DNA of 64,000 bases. It comes from Siniperca chuatsi. Its lineage: Eukaryota; Chordata; Actinopteri; Centrarchiformes; Sinipercidae. The stretch covers positions 17,364,822-17,428,821 of the forward strand of contig NC_058055.1 of NCBI RefSeq assembly GCF_020085105.1, given 5' to 3'. A model generated the notes under the pieces. It had not been told where the DNA came from, did no database searches, and was given only the letters and a program-made list of their open reading frames with translations. Every line of letters begins with the position of its first letter. Positions within the stretch are counted from its first letter, which is position 1. Shown piece by piece: positions 35,001 to 47,232 of the stretch. The position numbers and the translations under genes are program-made.

Positions 35001-38000
35001 CTTTCTGGGAAAAAAAAACAGAACAACAAAAAAAAAGGTACAAGGATGCAAATGCCCTTAAAAATGACAATAATATCGTTTATCGCAATTATTGCTGGGA
35101 CAATATATTGTCCAACAAAAGTAGTTATCATGACAGGCCTACTTAGATCAAGAACAAATTAAACAGAAGGAAAATGAATACATGAAGTCGAACACGCACA
35201 ACAAGGAAAATAATGAAACAGTACCAGTATAACAGGCTGCTTAGCAGACGTATTTACTTTTTCACACAGCATCATAAATTGTGTGGGACATTATAGTTCA
35301 ATTTAGCTTTTTAATTCATTCATCAAATATATCCATTTTGGAAACTCATAATTAACTATTGTACTATTTGCAGAGAGAGCTGTATTTTCCAGGTTCAGGT
35401 TATGATGTCGCTGTCAGACACACAGAAAATGGAAGAGCAGATAAGATACCTGCTGCTAACGCCTTATAACAACGGATCCATCTCCATAGTAACTGAGGAC
35501 ATACAGATAAGCCGCATACGTGAGTAAGGTTCAAGGAAAAATTACACAGTATAAAATTTTAAAACTGAAATTCTATTACTTTTAATAATTGATATTAAAT
35601 TCTATTTTAAAAAAAGTAAAAAAAAACCCAAATCAGTTTGTCTTTCTCTCTTTCTCCATCTGTGTCGCTGTCACCCTGTTTTAGTGATATTTAAATGCAA
35701 CGCAGAAACCCATCAGACGAGGAAAGGCCTGTTTGAGTGGCCCACCACATCAGGAGGAAAAAATGCAACTTGGCCATGCCCAAAAAACCCTCACCACTAC
35801 GCCACCCGAGCGTGGTGAGCGCTCAGACAGTTCATTCATTTATTTTGCAAACTGCTTAATCAAAACAAATGCAGCACTGTCCAGGGAAAACAGTATTCCA
35901 ATGAGTGCTGGAACGATTGAAGCTATTCTGACAATCTATAAGTTATTTTTCAAAATATTACTGTCAAATGTCAGGATATGCTGCTTTTGCTGCTTTTCTC
36001 TGTTTGATATTACTATAAATGAATAATTGAATATTTTTGGTTTTAAGACTGTTGATTGCACAAAAGAAGCTAACTAAAGGCATCACCTTGGGCTCTGAGA
36101 AATTGTGATGGACATTTTCCACCATTTTCTGACATTTAGTAAATGACTGAACTATTAAAGAAGAATCAAAAGATTAAATGTTAATACAAAATAATTGTTA
36201 GTTGCAGCCCCACTCACAATATACACTGTTACGTTTTTTACTTTAGTAGACCCAAAAGAACTTGTTTGATGTCTACCAGTTGCAGGGTAACTTTTTAGAC
36301 TTGATAGCATTGCTGGATGTGATATTTGAAGACACTAAGTTCCAATGATTTTATCACTGATGTTTTGACCAAACTTAATATTTTTCAAGATTACTCTTCT
36401 CTACTTTGTACACTTGCATTAACAGCAAAACCCTACCCAAGAAAGCTTACTGAATTAATAAACAAACATTAAATACTCTGGTAAATTGACACAATTGATG
36501 TTTACAGGTGAAATCCAGGTATATATTTAGAGCTGGCAGCTTTTTTTAAAATATTAAGCTCTATGTTATCACCTGTATGTTTATTGTATCCTGCCATTGA
36601 CTTGTACTACTTACTGCTTTCACTTATCACTGAACTAATGACCTGCAGACAATTAATCATGCAGTCATACTGAGAAAAGAGTACATGTATTTAGCTGGTT
36701 GTCAACTTGAATTTAACACATGAATAAATACAGGCCTATATGGCTATTGATTACATCCACTGGTATATATTTACATGGCTATCTCACTGTGTTCACGACA
36801 CTCACTGTGTGTTGACTCAGCGTGACAATACTTATTGATGGCTTCTCATGAGCTGTTGGAGCCTGTGCTGTAAAATCATTAATCAGGATGTCTGTGTCAC
36901 TAATGAGTCGAGTTAATAGATGGGTGATTCCCAGGATCAACAGCCTCCCAGCTGTCTAAGCTCTGTCTTAGGGATGCCTTTTCTGCCAAAGTAAGACTTG
37001 GGGAATCATAGATAACAAAAACTTACCATACAAATAGAAATTATAAGACTAAAAGATACCTAGCTTGTAAAAATATATACAAGATGAGGAATAAAACAAA
37101 AATTTAGCAATGGTTCTGTTAAAAAAGCAGGGTTTTTAAGCCCTCTCCCGCCGTCCTCTCACCACCTGTTTGTCTGACAGTAAGCTGTGCCACAGTACCC
37201 ACTGGATGGTCCCAGACCTGGAACACTGTTCTCTAGTGGTGGAAACCATCCCTGATCTGGACCACGTCAAAGTCACTCCTGGTCTGTTACACACTTCATT
37301 TGTATGTATTTTGATGTAGTTGTCAACTTATAAATAATTGCATCATTCAGTCTCAAATTTATGGTTCAAAATGTTATGTTAAAGATACAACGAATTCATA
37401 ATGAGATATTTATTTTAATAACTCAGTTAAAAGGTCAGGATTTATTCTATGATGGATCTGTGAAAAAACAACAACAAAAAAACAACACACCACCAGATAC
37501 ATTATTTCCCAAGTTTTATTAATTTGTCTCCAGAGAATGCACTGGATGTGGTGGAGATGATTGAGGGATTACTAAGCAACCACTCCACACTAAACTACCA
37601 GGAGCTGGTCACCGTCCTCAACAAGCTGGAGGACGTGGTCAACCTCAGTGTGGTCACACCAAACTTGGGCCAAGCTCTAATCAACATCATCTCGGACATA
37701 CTGGAATCTGACAGCAACCTGTTGCCTTTTACTAACACGTAAGGAGGGAAAACTGAATCAAAAATCCAAATGATGGAATCTTCTTGACTTTTCTGTTTGA
37801 TGTCTGTTTACCCTTCTTCTCTGTCTTCCTCTTCAGCATCCTAAATATCACAGAGGCAGTGGGAGACAAGATGGTGGGCTACGAGGGCTCCTCCACCCTG
37901 GTTGCTCAGGCCATTGCTATCTCAGTGGTGGATGTAGTTCCCGGACAGTTTGGCAGTTTGACTTTCGGAGTGTCATCTGACCGCGCTGGCACAAAGCCTG

Positions 38001-41000
38001 AGGTTAGTAAAGTAACAACAACAATCAACAAATGTTCTCAATCTGTCTGAACCCGCAAAAAAAAAAAAAAAAAAGAATAATCTACAGCTATAATGTTTGT
38101 TTGTTTTATTTACATTTTATTTTTAAGTTGAAATAAATATGTTAAATCATGATAAATAGAGTTGAGCCCTCGGCCAATGAAAAACATCTCTCACTATTTG
38201 GTCTGATATAAGGAAAGCTGTCAGTAGAGTTTCCTGCTACAGTTATACCATATACACTTAACCCCTTAACATCCAGTTTTCCCATTTAATTTTCCGTTAA
38301 GTAGAATTAAGGTTGAAAATATCATCTTATTCCACACTGTCTGACAGCCACATGTATATTCTGAATCATCTTGTTCTAGCTCTGAATTGAAGCACAGTTT
38401 TTTATGGCTGCACCATTCCATAAAATATAAATATTCTGGATGTCTTGTACATTATTTTAGACACATTTCCAATAGTCATATTTTGTATCTTTTGAAACTT
38501 TGAGATCTCCACTAGAATTTAAAATAAACTTTGATGTTATCGACTTGAAATTCACAAGAAATATAGCCTCTTCTAACAAATTTGCAATTTAAATGCAGTG
38601 GTGTATACACAAAAATGCAATATTATCTGTACTTATTAATGTAACTTCTCTCAAATCTACCATACAATGAGAATCACTGCTTAAACTCTGTCGTTATTAT
38701 TATTATTCACATTCTTGTCACACAAAGTCTGCACTGAATCTGAAAATCACTTTGAGTCTGGGCTTAAAAGAGTTCATAAATTTCTCTCTTTGTTGTAGAT
38801 TTTCATCAACAGGTTTCCCTTCAACAGCACAGTGGCGTTCATCTCTCTGCCATCTGTCCTGCAGCACAGCTTCCCACAGAACAGCTCCAACCAGAGAGCA
38901 CCAAGGGTTACGTTTCAGTTCTACGGCATCCCGATGCTCTTCAAGGTACTATTTTGTATGAATCCTTTCTCTTCAAGAAACAGGAAATATATGCAATTCT
39001 ATCAGAAAATTTAAGGCCATTCTTGAAACATCAGTGTTTTATTTATACTTGCACATGCATTTTGTTATTATTTCCAGAGCAGCCAAAAGGGGCAGGCCCT
39101 CAACACCTTTGTGGTGTCAGCCAGTGTGACCAATGCCAGCTCTCCAATCAAAGACCTAGAGGAAGATGTCAAAGTCACGCTTCACCATCTTATACCCAAT
39201 ACAGTAGGATCAACTGTCCTTTAAAAATATGGCTAACTGCTGAAGGACATAAATCTACTACAGTTATTGCTGCTTACACTGCTGCCAATATAATGAATGA
39301 ATGAGTTAGTAATGCCTTTAATTAACAAAAACATTTAATTTTCATCTCTGCTAAAGCTTTACAAGGACGTACAGTGTGTGTACTGGAACTTCAATAAAAA
39401 CAGTAGGTCTTGATTTAAATGATCACTACACTTACATTTAAAAAAAAATGCTGGATGAACTGTGTAATACTAAATGTCTGTGTCGTCATCTAGATGGACA
39501 TGGAGGCTGGGATGATTACGGCTGCAGAAAATACAACAGCAGCTCTGACTACACAACATGCCTATGTGATCATCTCACACACTTTGGAGTTCTTCTGGTA
39601 TGTATTGTATATTTCTGTTTTACTGTTTCCTGGAAAGCACACTTTCAAAAAAAGTTTTAGTAATAGTGACAGTGCTAGCAGCAGTATTAATAGTAGTAGT
39701 GATAACAATGAGGTTCTAGACAAGGGAAAGTGGTTCAACACAGATTTTACCAGCAGGGGGCGCTCAAAGCCCAATATATAAAAACTACTGTCAAGCAAAG
39801 TTTGACACAAATTCCTTATTAGACCAAGTAATCAAGAGATATGCTTCCTGTTCTCTGGTGTTTCTATAGGTCGCAAAGATACATTGCTTTTACAGCACAG
39901 TACATGTAATAAATGATGACACCTAAGGGTGGTGCAAGACATATCCTTTTGACAAAATTGCACTGAACAGATTCCAAAACTGCAAATATAATCAGGGCTA
40001 TTACTCATATTGTTACTGAAATTGACACTTGAGCTGTGTTCCCCAAATCTGCCACTAATTCACACACACTAGTGCTAGAGGGAGTTAGTCATTTAAGTGT
40101 TTCACTGAGGGAATAGAAAGATGCAGGTTTTCATGCTAGTTTGTACTTGGTAGCAGGGACAGGAGCACTTACTGTTATTGATGATGACAGATGACTTACA
40201 ATCTGTGTTTTTAGGAGTTATTTGTGGTACACTGGGAAATAAATACAGATACACTCATGCTTACTCTGTGTGTGTGTCTAGGATGTCTCCAGGACCCAGG
40301 TGGACCCGGCTAATGAGCAGATCCTGACCATTATCACCTATGTTGGTTGTGGAGTCTCATCAGTGTTCTTGGGAATCACAGTTCTCACTTACACAGCTTT
40401 CGAGTGAGACTCCAACCACCCAGTTATTATATTATAAATGTTTTCTACTTGTCATACACTGACTGTGTTTACATGCAGACTAGTAACCTGTTGGTAGGTC
40501 TAAAATGTCATGTCATCACTAATGCAGATAAACACTATATTTTTGAGTCAAATCATTGGGTCCATACTGAAATACCCAGCACTCTGTCCTTGAATAACAA
40601 CAAGAAATGTGTGTTAGACCTTAGGCTGCTGTTTCTGGAAAGTATGACCACATTGTTTTTCTTGGTACTTTTTTTGTGATAGCTGTGATATCTGTGCTGT
40701 GTATATACAGTGTTGTGTATGTTCGTGTTTATTGCTTGTCTTATTTACATCAGAATCATAAGCTCTCTGTGTCTTACCTTTTGTTTTCTCCCCCATGTTT
40801 TATTTCTGTCTCTGTCTCAGAAAGCTTCGTCGAGACTACCCCTCTCAGATACTCATCAACCTCTCCTTGGCGCTGCTGGGTTTAAACCTGGTGTTTCTGG
40901 TAAACTCCTGGCTGTCCTCTTGGGGTCTATATGGCCTCTGTGTGGCTGTAGCATCCACGCTGCATTATTTCCTCCTGGCATCATTTACCTGGATGGGATT

Positions 41001-44000
41001 AGAGGCTGTTAACATGTACTTTGCGCTCGTCAAAGTCTTCAACGTCTATGTGCCCTCTTACATCCTCAAGTTCTGTGCTCTGGGATGGGGTGAGTCGTGT
41101 GTTCGGCTGACTGCCTTTTAATAGGACAGTGCTGATGACTGAAACATTGAGATGAAAAAGTTAGCTGTCGTCATTATTATTTCCAAGGCTGTAACACATG
41201 CTTTAAAAACATTTAAACTGTCCCTCCAGGGATTCCTCTGGTGATCTGCATCCTGGTGCTCATCGTGAACAGGGAGGCATACGGCAGTCACCTCTACACA
41301 GATGTAGAGTCTAGCTTAGAGCCATTGGACAACTCTGACAACTTGTGAGTTTTGGCATCATCTTATATTCATTTTCCAAGTCTTGATGCATATTTGAAAC
41401 ACAGAGGTTTCAATCAGCAGTGAGACTGACATAATCTCTATACCTTCTATACTGTTTGGCTGCTGGTACACAGTGAAATTATACAAACAACCTGTGTGTT
41501 GATGAGTTGCAGGTTAAATGCAACATTAATGTACGCCTCTTCTCCAAAATGTGTTTTGCTTATTGTTGCTTCACTCGGATGTTTGGACGTTCACTGTGCA
41601 CAATGATGTATGCTCAGTTAGTATGTATGCAATTGTATACAATGATGTAGTTTAAAACATGTACGAGATGATTTTGTGACATCAAAGCTAGTTTGAAAGC
41701 CAATCAATTCAATATGCATCTTACACAAGTGTGATGTTAATCCACAAATCTTAAAAATCCTCAAACTTGGTGATTTTTCTCCTTGGATAAAAGTCAGTTT
41801 GTTACATATTATTGTTAAACATCAAGCTGCTCTTACAGTAGTAGAGCCAAACTTGCTGTTCAGCCGCTTTTTGCAAATGTAGTTGTGAAACCTTTAAGTC
41901 ATTCCTACTTCTTCTACAACCATGTTTCATTTAAATCTTTCACACTGCAACGCCCACTACAGTGTGGCACAGAATGTGTATGTGCCACACTGGACAACCA
42001 CAATGACCACTGCATCTCTCCTCTCTTCCTCCATTTCTCTTTGTATGTGACTCTCTTCCCCTGACTCACTCCCTCTTCTCTATCCCTTTTCCCTACTTAA
42101 TCCTTGTTCCCTCAGCTGTTGGCTCCAAGACGATGCAACATTTTACGTGTCAGTGGTTGCCTATGCCGTGCTCGTCTTTCTCCTCAACATTGCGGTAAAT
42201 CATTTTAACATTTCATTAGAAGTTCGTACATAAGTTCAAACTACTAAAACACTGCTCAATGTCTACATTTTACTGGTAAATGTATCACAGTATTCTCCTA
42301 CCCTAACCCTAATTACCTTTCAAATTTTCACAGTATTAGAAGGAATAGCTACAGGACTTATGAATTAGACAACACTTGTTTTTGAGAATACTTGAAAGCC
42401 AAAATAGTATATACTGTACATCTTAAAATTTGATAATCTAAAAAACAGACGGATCAGGCTTTGTAGCCCATGTAACCTGTCATGACTCAGTATAATATAC
42501 AACCTATCCTCCATCAAATCTCCCATTTGAGGGCACTAGCATCCTTATCTTTAATTCCATTATTATTTTCCTGTAATTTAACTACTCTAAGCCTTCTTTT
42601 AAATCTCCTTTTAGGTTTTTGTGGTGGTTCTGATCCAGATTCGCCACATGCGAGTCAACAGCCCAGCAGGGACTCGCAGTGGACTGATGCATGACCTGAA
42701 GGGAATTGCCAGTCTCACCTTGTTACTAGGACTAACATGGACTGTTGGGTTCTTTACCTGGGGACCCGCCAGAGTAGTTCTGCTGTACCTTTTCTCTGGA
42801 CTCAATACCCTGCAAGGTTGGTGTTTCTTTTTTGTACAAAGATAAACTGAAAGCCATGCTGGGTAATATATGTTTAGAAATGTTAAGAATAGAACAAATG
42901 TGCTATATTGAGTATTTTGGCCTGACAACATACAGTTCAGCTGCTTCAGGGTCTTTATGCAGTTTGCTGTCAGGGGGCACATCCTCTGTTGCACCGACAG
43001 TGTAACATCACCATACGCTAATATTTTCTCATCTATCTCCAGAACTGTTGCATTTCCTGGACTGGCTCCCATGTAAATCATGGACGGCTTTGCTTTTTAG
43101 AGATATTTTTTTAGCATCTAACTTGATGTCAAACCATTCTCTCTTTATTTTTGTCACAGTATGGTAGTTGTATTAATACTTTTTAACTGTTTCAGGTCGC
43201 CTAATATGACTACTGACACTGCTAAATTTCTTATGTTTTTGTCGGCTGATTTGGACAGCAGGACTCAAAGCTCAGTGGTGTGAAGTTCTTCTTTTTACTC
43301 TTCTGTGATAATTTTGTGAATGATACTTGCCCACAAATGGAGTGGAACAGGTAGCCTTATATAGCAATTTAGGGGCATTGATTATGCTAATGATGAAATC
43401 TCACGAGCGTGCACCTCCTCATGAACCGGTAGCATTCATCAAGTTGAACGGTTGAAATGAACAATTTGAGAAATTGTTGAAATGAAATTTGTGCAGTTAC
43501 AGTAAGAGGGTTTGGTCAATCTGACTTTGAACATTGATACGAGTAAGCCTCCCTGTTTTCGTATTTTTTCCCCTTCTTGCATGAGGCCCATTGCGTGTGT
43601 TGCTGTGTGTTTATTTATTGAGTGAAGGTTTGCTAACTACACATGCAGTTTTCCTCAACGTCCCACTTCACATTCACAGTCCAAAAGAAACCAACAAAAC
43701 TCACAGATAAAAAGAAGGAAATCAAACAGAGGCTGAATGATGCAACTATTTCACAACTGCCTTTACTTCAGCTCTGCTTTTGTTATTACTACTTTCTTTT
43801 TTATCTGAGAGTGACGCAACAAAAGCCTTCCACTTTTTACTATGCGAGAGAAATGCCTTGCTCAAGTGCAAAATAAAAACGAAAGAGCCACCAACCAAGA
43901 TCCAATCTTGTCCTTCAAAGTTCATGACCTTAGCTCACTTTTGTTTATATTCCAGGACTTTTCATCTTCCTCTTCCACTGTCTGATGAAGGAAAATGTCA

Positions 44001-45420
44001 GGAAACAGTGGAGGATTCACCTCTGCTTTGGACGTTTCCGACTTGAAGAGTATTCTGGTATGACAGCCACGCATAGTTTGATGTGACTTCATCACAGAAC
44101 ACAAGTTACTTTCGTGGTAACTAAAAGATATTCTCTTGAATTTAATAAATAACTACATGTGATCGGTCAACTGGTACTATGCAAAAGCTTGAGATCACCA
44201 GTTATGAACAGCTGCTTCCATGTAACAAATTGGGCTGTCCATCAGTTTGTTTTGGTTTGTGTTGTCACTGTGTTATCAGAATCAGAATCAAAAATACTTT
44301 ATTGATCCCCGAGGGGAAACTCTTTCGTTACAGCTGCTCACTATCACGTCAATGCACACAGCGATAGATGTACTAATAGAATAGAATTAAATATAATAAA
44401 TAAGTCTGCAACGAGACAATTAATCCAGTAAGAAATAATAGATGTGCAAATCAAAATATAATACACTATAATACAGCTTATTTAAGCTTGATTTCTGTTA
44501 TCTGTGTTTGCCGTTGCCATCCAGAGTGGAGCAACTCGGCATCAGTTGGAATCACGGCCAAACCCAGATCCAATCCTCCAAGAGCATCGGTACCATCGGT
44601 CCATTCGGTCAAGTCCAGCTCCACAAACAGCACATCAGCTTCCTCAGACTCAAGCCAGAGAGACTCATCCTGCAAGAGACCAAACCTGGGTGAGGAAACA
44701 AAGCATAGTCACTCCAAAGCAGCACATCTCCTTACTAAATTCATAACTATCAGTTTGTCAACAATGCTATCATTTTGGCACACGTTAAAAAAGCCAAGAT
44801 TTTGGCTTCAATTATATTCCTTAATGAGTTTTTAAAAAAACATTTCCTGGGAGATTATCTTCATTTCGTCACTGGTCTTCTTTTGTCATTAAACTCTTAA
44901 TGGATTCCTTTATTCTCATCTATTGTAAGACATTTAAGGTTGCAATTGAAAGTTATAACTCATCTTGGTAAGATTCAGCCTCCTTCATATGAAATGATGG
45001 TGATCACAGATTTAGTCAGACATCACAGTCCCTCGGCTGCCAGAATCACAGTGAAGGTCACTGCATACATTAATGAGAAGGCACTGACGTTAAATAATTA
45101 CATGAAAGCCCATGTAATTAAGCCGGTTTAAACAACTAAAAGGACATAATTGTTATTTCTTAAACCATCTGACAGCTCAGTTTAAGTTTAACCCCCAACT
45201 CCCAGGCATACATTCTCAAACCACATATAAGAAAATGTTTTTCACACCTCTAAATTATTCACAGATGTTTAATTATCTTGCAGGCCTTTTTGTGAATTCC
45301 CTGGCTCTCCCTCGAGCCCAGAGAAGCCCCTCAGGTACAGGAGATCTGCCTTCCCAGAGGGGGATGAGATCGACACCTGGCTGGAGGAATCACTTGCTCA
45401 GCCAGCAAGAACAAAGATAA
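26085..45420 (+). CDS. adgrg4: Adhesion G-protein-coupled receptor G4 (GPR112-like)
   Basis: Exons: 26085-26163, 27663-27790, 27908-28145, 29239-29472, 30733-30830, 31151-31212, 31385-31433, 31759-31784, 32388-32542, 32631-32804, 32948-33021, 33117-33184, 33304-33346, 34010-34032, 35374-35519, 35685-35814, 37181-37281, 37534-37738, 37837-38002, 38799-38945, 39078-39203, 39357-39402, 39494-39597, 40282-40403, 40821-41089, 41230-41344, 42116-42194, 42615-42816, 43956-44057, 44525-44689, 45284-45420; 1270 aa. Signal peptide about 1-24. Pentraxin/LamG-like domain about 27-226. Short Thr/Ser-rich mucin-like stretch about 357-414. A segment with [13 protein letters not shown] (about 533-575) is typical just before the GAIN region of family G. 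The GPS has CVYW, GC and CLCDHL, then THFGVLL, predicting autocleavage at Leu867/Thr868 and a tethered agonist. The 7TM region is about 885-1140, with a Ser-rich cytosolic tail. Pentraxin domain plus synteny favour ADGRG4 over ADGRG2 and ADGRG6. The first 5'UTR exon is not located and the last exon is ambiguous. Confidence 0.9.
26745..27070. repeat. Dispersed repeat, ATTAATCG family (copy 2)
   Basis: CCATCGATTAAGAAAATTAATCATCTGC at the left and AATAATCGTTAGTTTTAGCCCT at the right, with the shared TTGTGCTGAGCATTTCTCTGA block. Confidence 0.6.
27191..27453. mobile_element. MITE-like element with TIRs
   Basis: Left end TTAAAGGAGTTCTCCACCGATTT, right end AAAATCGGTGGAATTCCCGC then TTTAAA; inverted repeats of about 25 bp with a few mismatches. 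It lies in adgrg4 intron 1. Confidence 0.7.
28640..28745. repeat. Dispersed repeat fragment (GATCC/CCGATAC-rich)
   Basis: GGGATCCAGCGATCCAGC, then CTCCCGATACTGATCTGATTC and GCCGATACAGAGTACCAGTC; a relic of a GATCCGATAC-rich fish repeat. Low resolution. Confidence 0.45.
31440..31680. repeat. Dispersed repeat fragment (GCCGATA-type)
   Basis: AGCCTGATCAATAGATTGACC at the left, TGTTGGCCGATAAGTAAC in the middle and ATTGATATTTGCCTCAAAAATCG at the right; probably an old DNA-transposon relic within an adgrg4 intron. Confidence 0.4.
33455..33615. mobile_element. Long-TIR MITE-like element, truncated copy 2
   Basis: Only one end remains: TTCCAGTCTTTA.., ATCTTCTCATCTAACTCTGC.., CATATTTCCCAAAACGTC, then AAACTATTCCTTTAA. 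It lies in an adgrg4 intron. Confidence 0.65.
34071..35141. mobile_element. hAT-type transposon, internally deleted, with 8-bp target duplication
   Basis: The ends are TAGGCCTGTC and its inverse GACAGGCCTA. The flanks are a perfect 8-bp duplication CTTAGATC (34063-34070 and 35142-35149), the hallmark of hAT insertion. On the minus strand about 34510-34669 encodes [24 protein letters not shown], then [12 protein letters not shown], the N-terminal zinc-finger start of ZBED/GTF2IRD2-like hAT transposases. The rest of the transposase is absent, so this copy cannot move by itself. It sits in the adgrg4 intron between exons 34010-34032 and 35374-35519. Confidence 0.85.
34510..34669 (-). pseudogene. 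hAT transposase N-terminal fragment
   Basis: A BED-like zinc-finger region with a CxxC-derived PVCLI and an HYETKH motif remains in frame. The second Cys of the usual CLIC pair is lost (CLILL), and after the KHRA motif the frame runs into unrelated sequence. Non-functional. Confidence 0.7.
35895..36212. repeat. Dispersed repeat, ATTAATCG family (copy 3)
   Basis: Ends with AAAATAATTGTTAGTTGCAGCCCC and carries the shared interior (GATATGCTGCTTTTGCTGC, TTGTGATGGACATTTTCCACC). It lies in an adgrg4 intron. Confidence 0.6.
44274..44480. repeat. Interspersed repeat, copy 2 (CTTTATTGATCCCC family)
   Basis: Same block as 4091-4300 (AATACTTTATTGATCCCCGA, GGGAAACTCTTTCGTTACAG), in the intron before the adgrg4 tail exon. 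Confidence 0.7.
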
Positions 45421-45540
45421 AACGCACAGGACATACGTACATATGCATTTGCATACATACACATGCAGATACGCAAATCCCACAAACTGTTATGAAAAGC
45501 TTTAAAACTGAAACAACAGCCTTAACACATACTGTACTTC

Positions 45541-45546
45541 AATAAA
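45541..45546 (+). terminator. adgrg4: adgrg4 poly(A) signal
   Basis: AATAAA lies 121 nt after the predicted stop codon; another AATAAA is at about 45796. Either would end the transcript before the convergent ADAD gene. Confidence 0.55.
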
Positions 45547-47232
45547 GATATATGTAATCCATGCAGCGCAGAGCCTTAATTAACTGCGAAGCACCATTGT
45601 ATTCCAGCTTCATTAGATAATTGTATCATGCAATTCTATTGTTTTTGTGTTTTTGCTAAATATTGTAAAAGAGCCTGTAATTATGAAGACATGAGTAGTT
45701 GCATCAGTTCCAAGGAGGAGTTGGTTGCCAAGCAACTGGTGAGTGGAGCCATGGTGACAATGAACCATGGTACCACACAGTTTATATGAAAAAATAATAA
45801 AATTTTAAATTTAAGATGACGCAAGATCCCTGTGTTCCTTCTCTATTTCTGCCAGAAATGTGTATTTCAGACCAAATAAATACTCTACAATCATTCTGTA
45901 ATCACTTCATTAAATGATTACCACACCATCTTTGAGTGTGACTGCTATCTTGTTCTTGTAAATTCTGACACCTTTGTTGTGATAAACATGTGATGGTCCA
46001 AAATAGTATGTTTTAAAATATACTACTGGCATTGATTGGGGTTGATTGGTAGCATCGTAGAGACATAACTGAAATCCATGGTGCATAAATTTCTCCCCAT
46101 AAAGTTTAACAGATAAAATGTATGTGGATTTTTTTTGCTGGAGTTTCTATATTGTCTGTATCATCTTAACAGCTGCACAATGTATTGCAAACCATCATAA
46201 AAGGCTGGCAACAGTTACTAGTTCTGTGAAGTTTCACAAAACTTCTCCATCTTTACTTATAGATTAGCAGAGCGGTTTTGAATTAATCGTATGGTAAATT
46301 TTGAAGTCCTAGTTTGTGGATTGCACAAGTTCCAGATTTACTAATATATTTAATATACAATTTATTAGGCAAAATATGTACAACCATACAATATATGAAA
46401 TGACCACAGATAGTCAGAAAATATAGACAAAAGATCTGAAATTTGAGACTAAAGAAAAAAATGTATCATCGCGTATCGTTTTACTTAATTTCTATTAACT
46501 ATTTTTAATTCTACACCAGCAATGGCATGTGGAGGGCTCTCAGCTAGTGTGCTAGAGTTAAATCTGATTAAATGATACTGAGCTACTAATAAATAGGGGA
46601 ACAGGGCTCATAATTTAAAAAACAAACTGAAGGGGCAACAAAAACTAGAGAGGACATTATAGAAGTTGAAACTTTGAACTTCGTACCATATCTTTGGTTC
46701 TTCAGCTGCTGATTTCACCTCCTGACCCTGAACACACTGGACTTCTGTGGATACAACTATTACAATCAGAATAAATATGAGTAAGATCTTAGAATGTTTA
46801 AAATCATATGTCAGTGAATGACACTAAATTGTAAAACACAAAATACTCACCTGTTCATAATTCCCTCTCCATACCAGTGCAGGTTGCATTATTTACAAAT
46901 ACTTTGTTGTTAATCAGTACAAACTTTTGGCTACAAAACGACCATAATATTGCTCAATTCTACTTGACAGGGCCGAATAAATATTAGCCTTTAAGCAATG
47001 TTTTTCCACCCACAACTCATTCAAACTGACTACTTCACTCTGGTGCATAACAGTAGGGTCTCTTTTATTTTTCTGAAACACCTACACAAACTGAAAGCAA
47101 CAACATTATTATACATAAAACAAAACTAGAATTACTGTTAAGGGTAATTACTGAAGTGCACAGAACAACAGTAAACAAAATCTCAAGAGGAACCTGGATA
47201 AACTTCTACATGGTCTGTTGCTGGGAGCGCAT
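45547..47232. other. Convergent intergenic region
   Basis: About 1.7 kb between the 3' ends of adgrg4 (plus) and the ADAD gene (minus). It is AT-rich and has no open frame or repeat that I can name. TTTATT near 47064-47069 (AATAAA on the minus strand) is a possible poly(A) signal for the ADAD gene. Confidence 0.5.
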
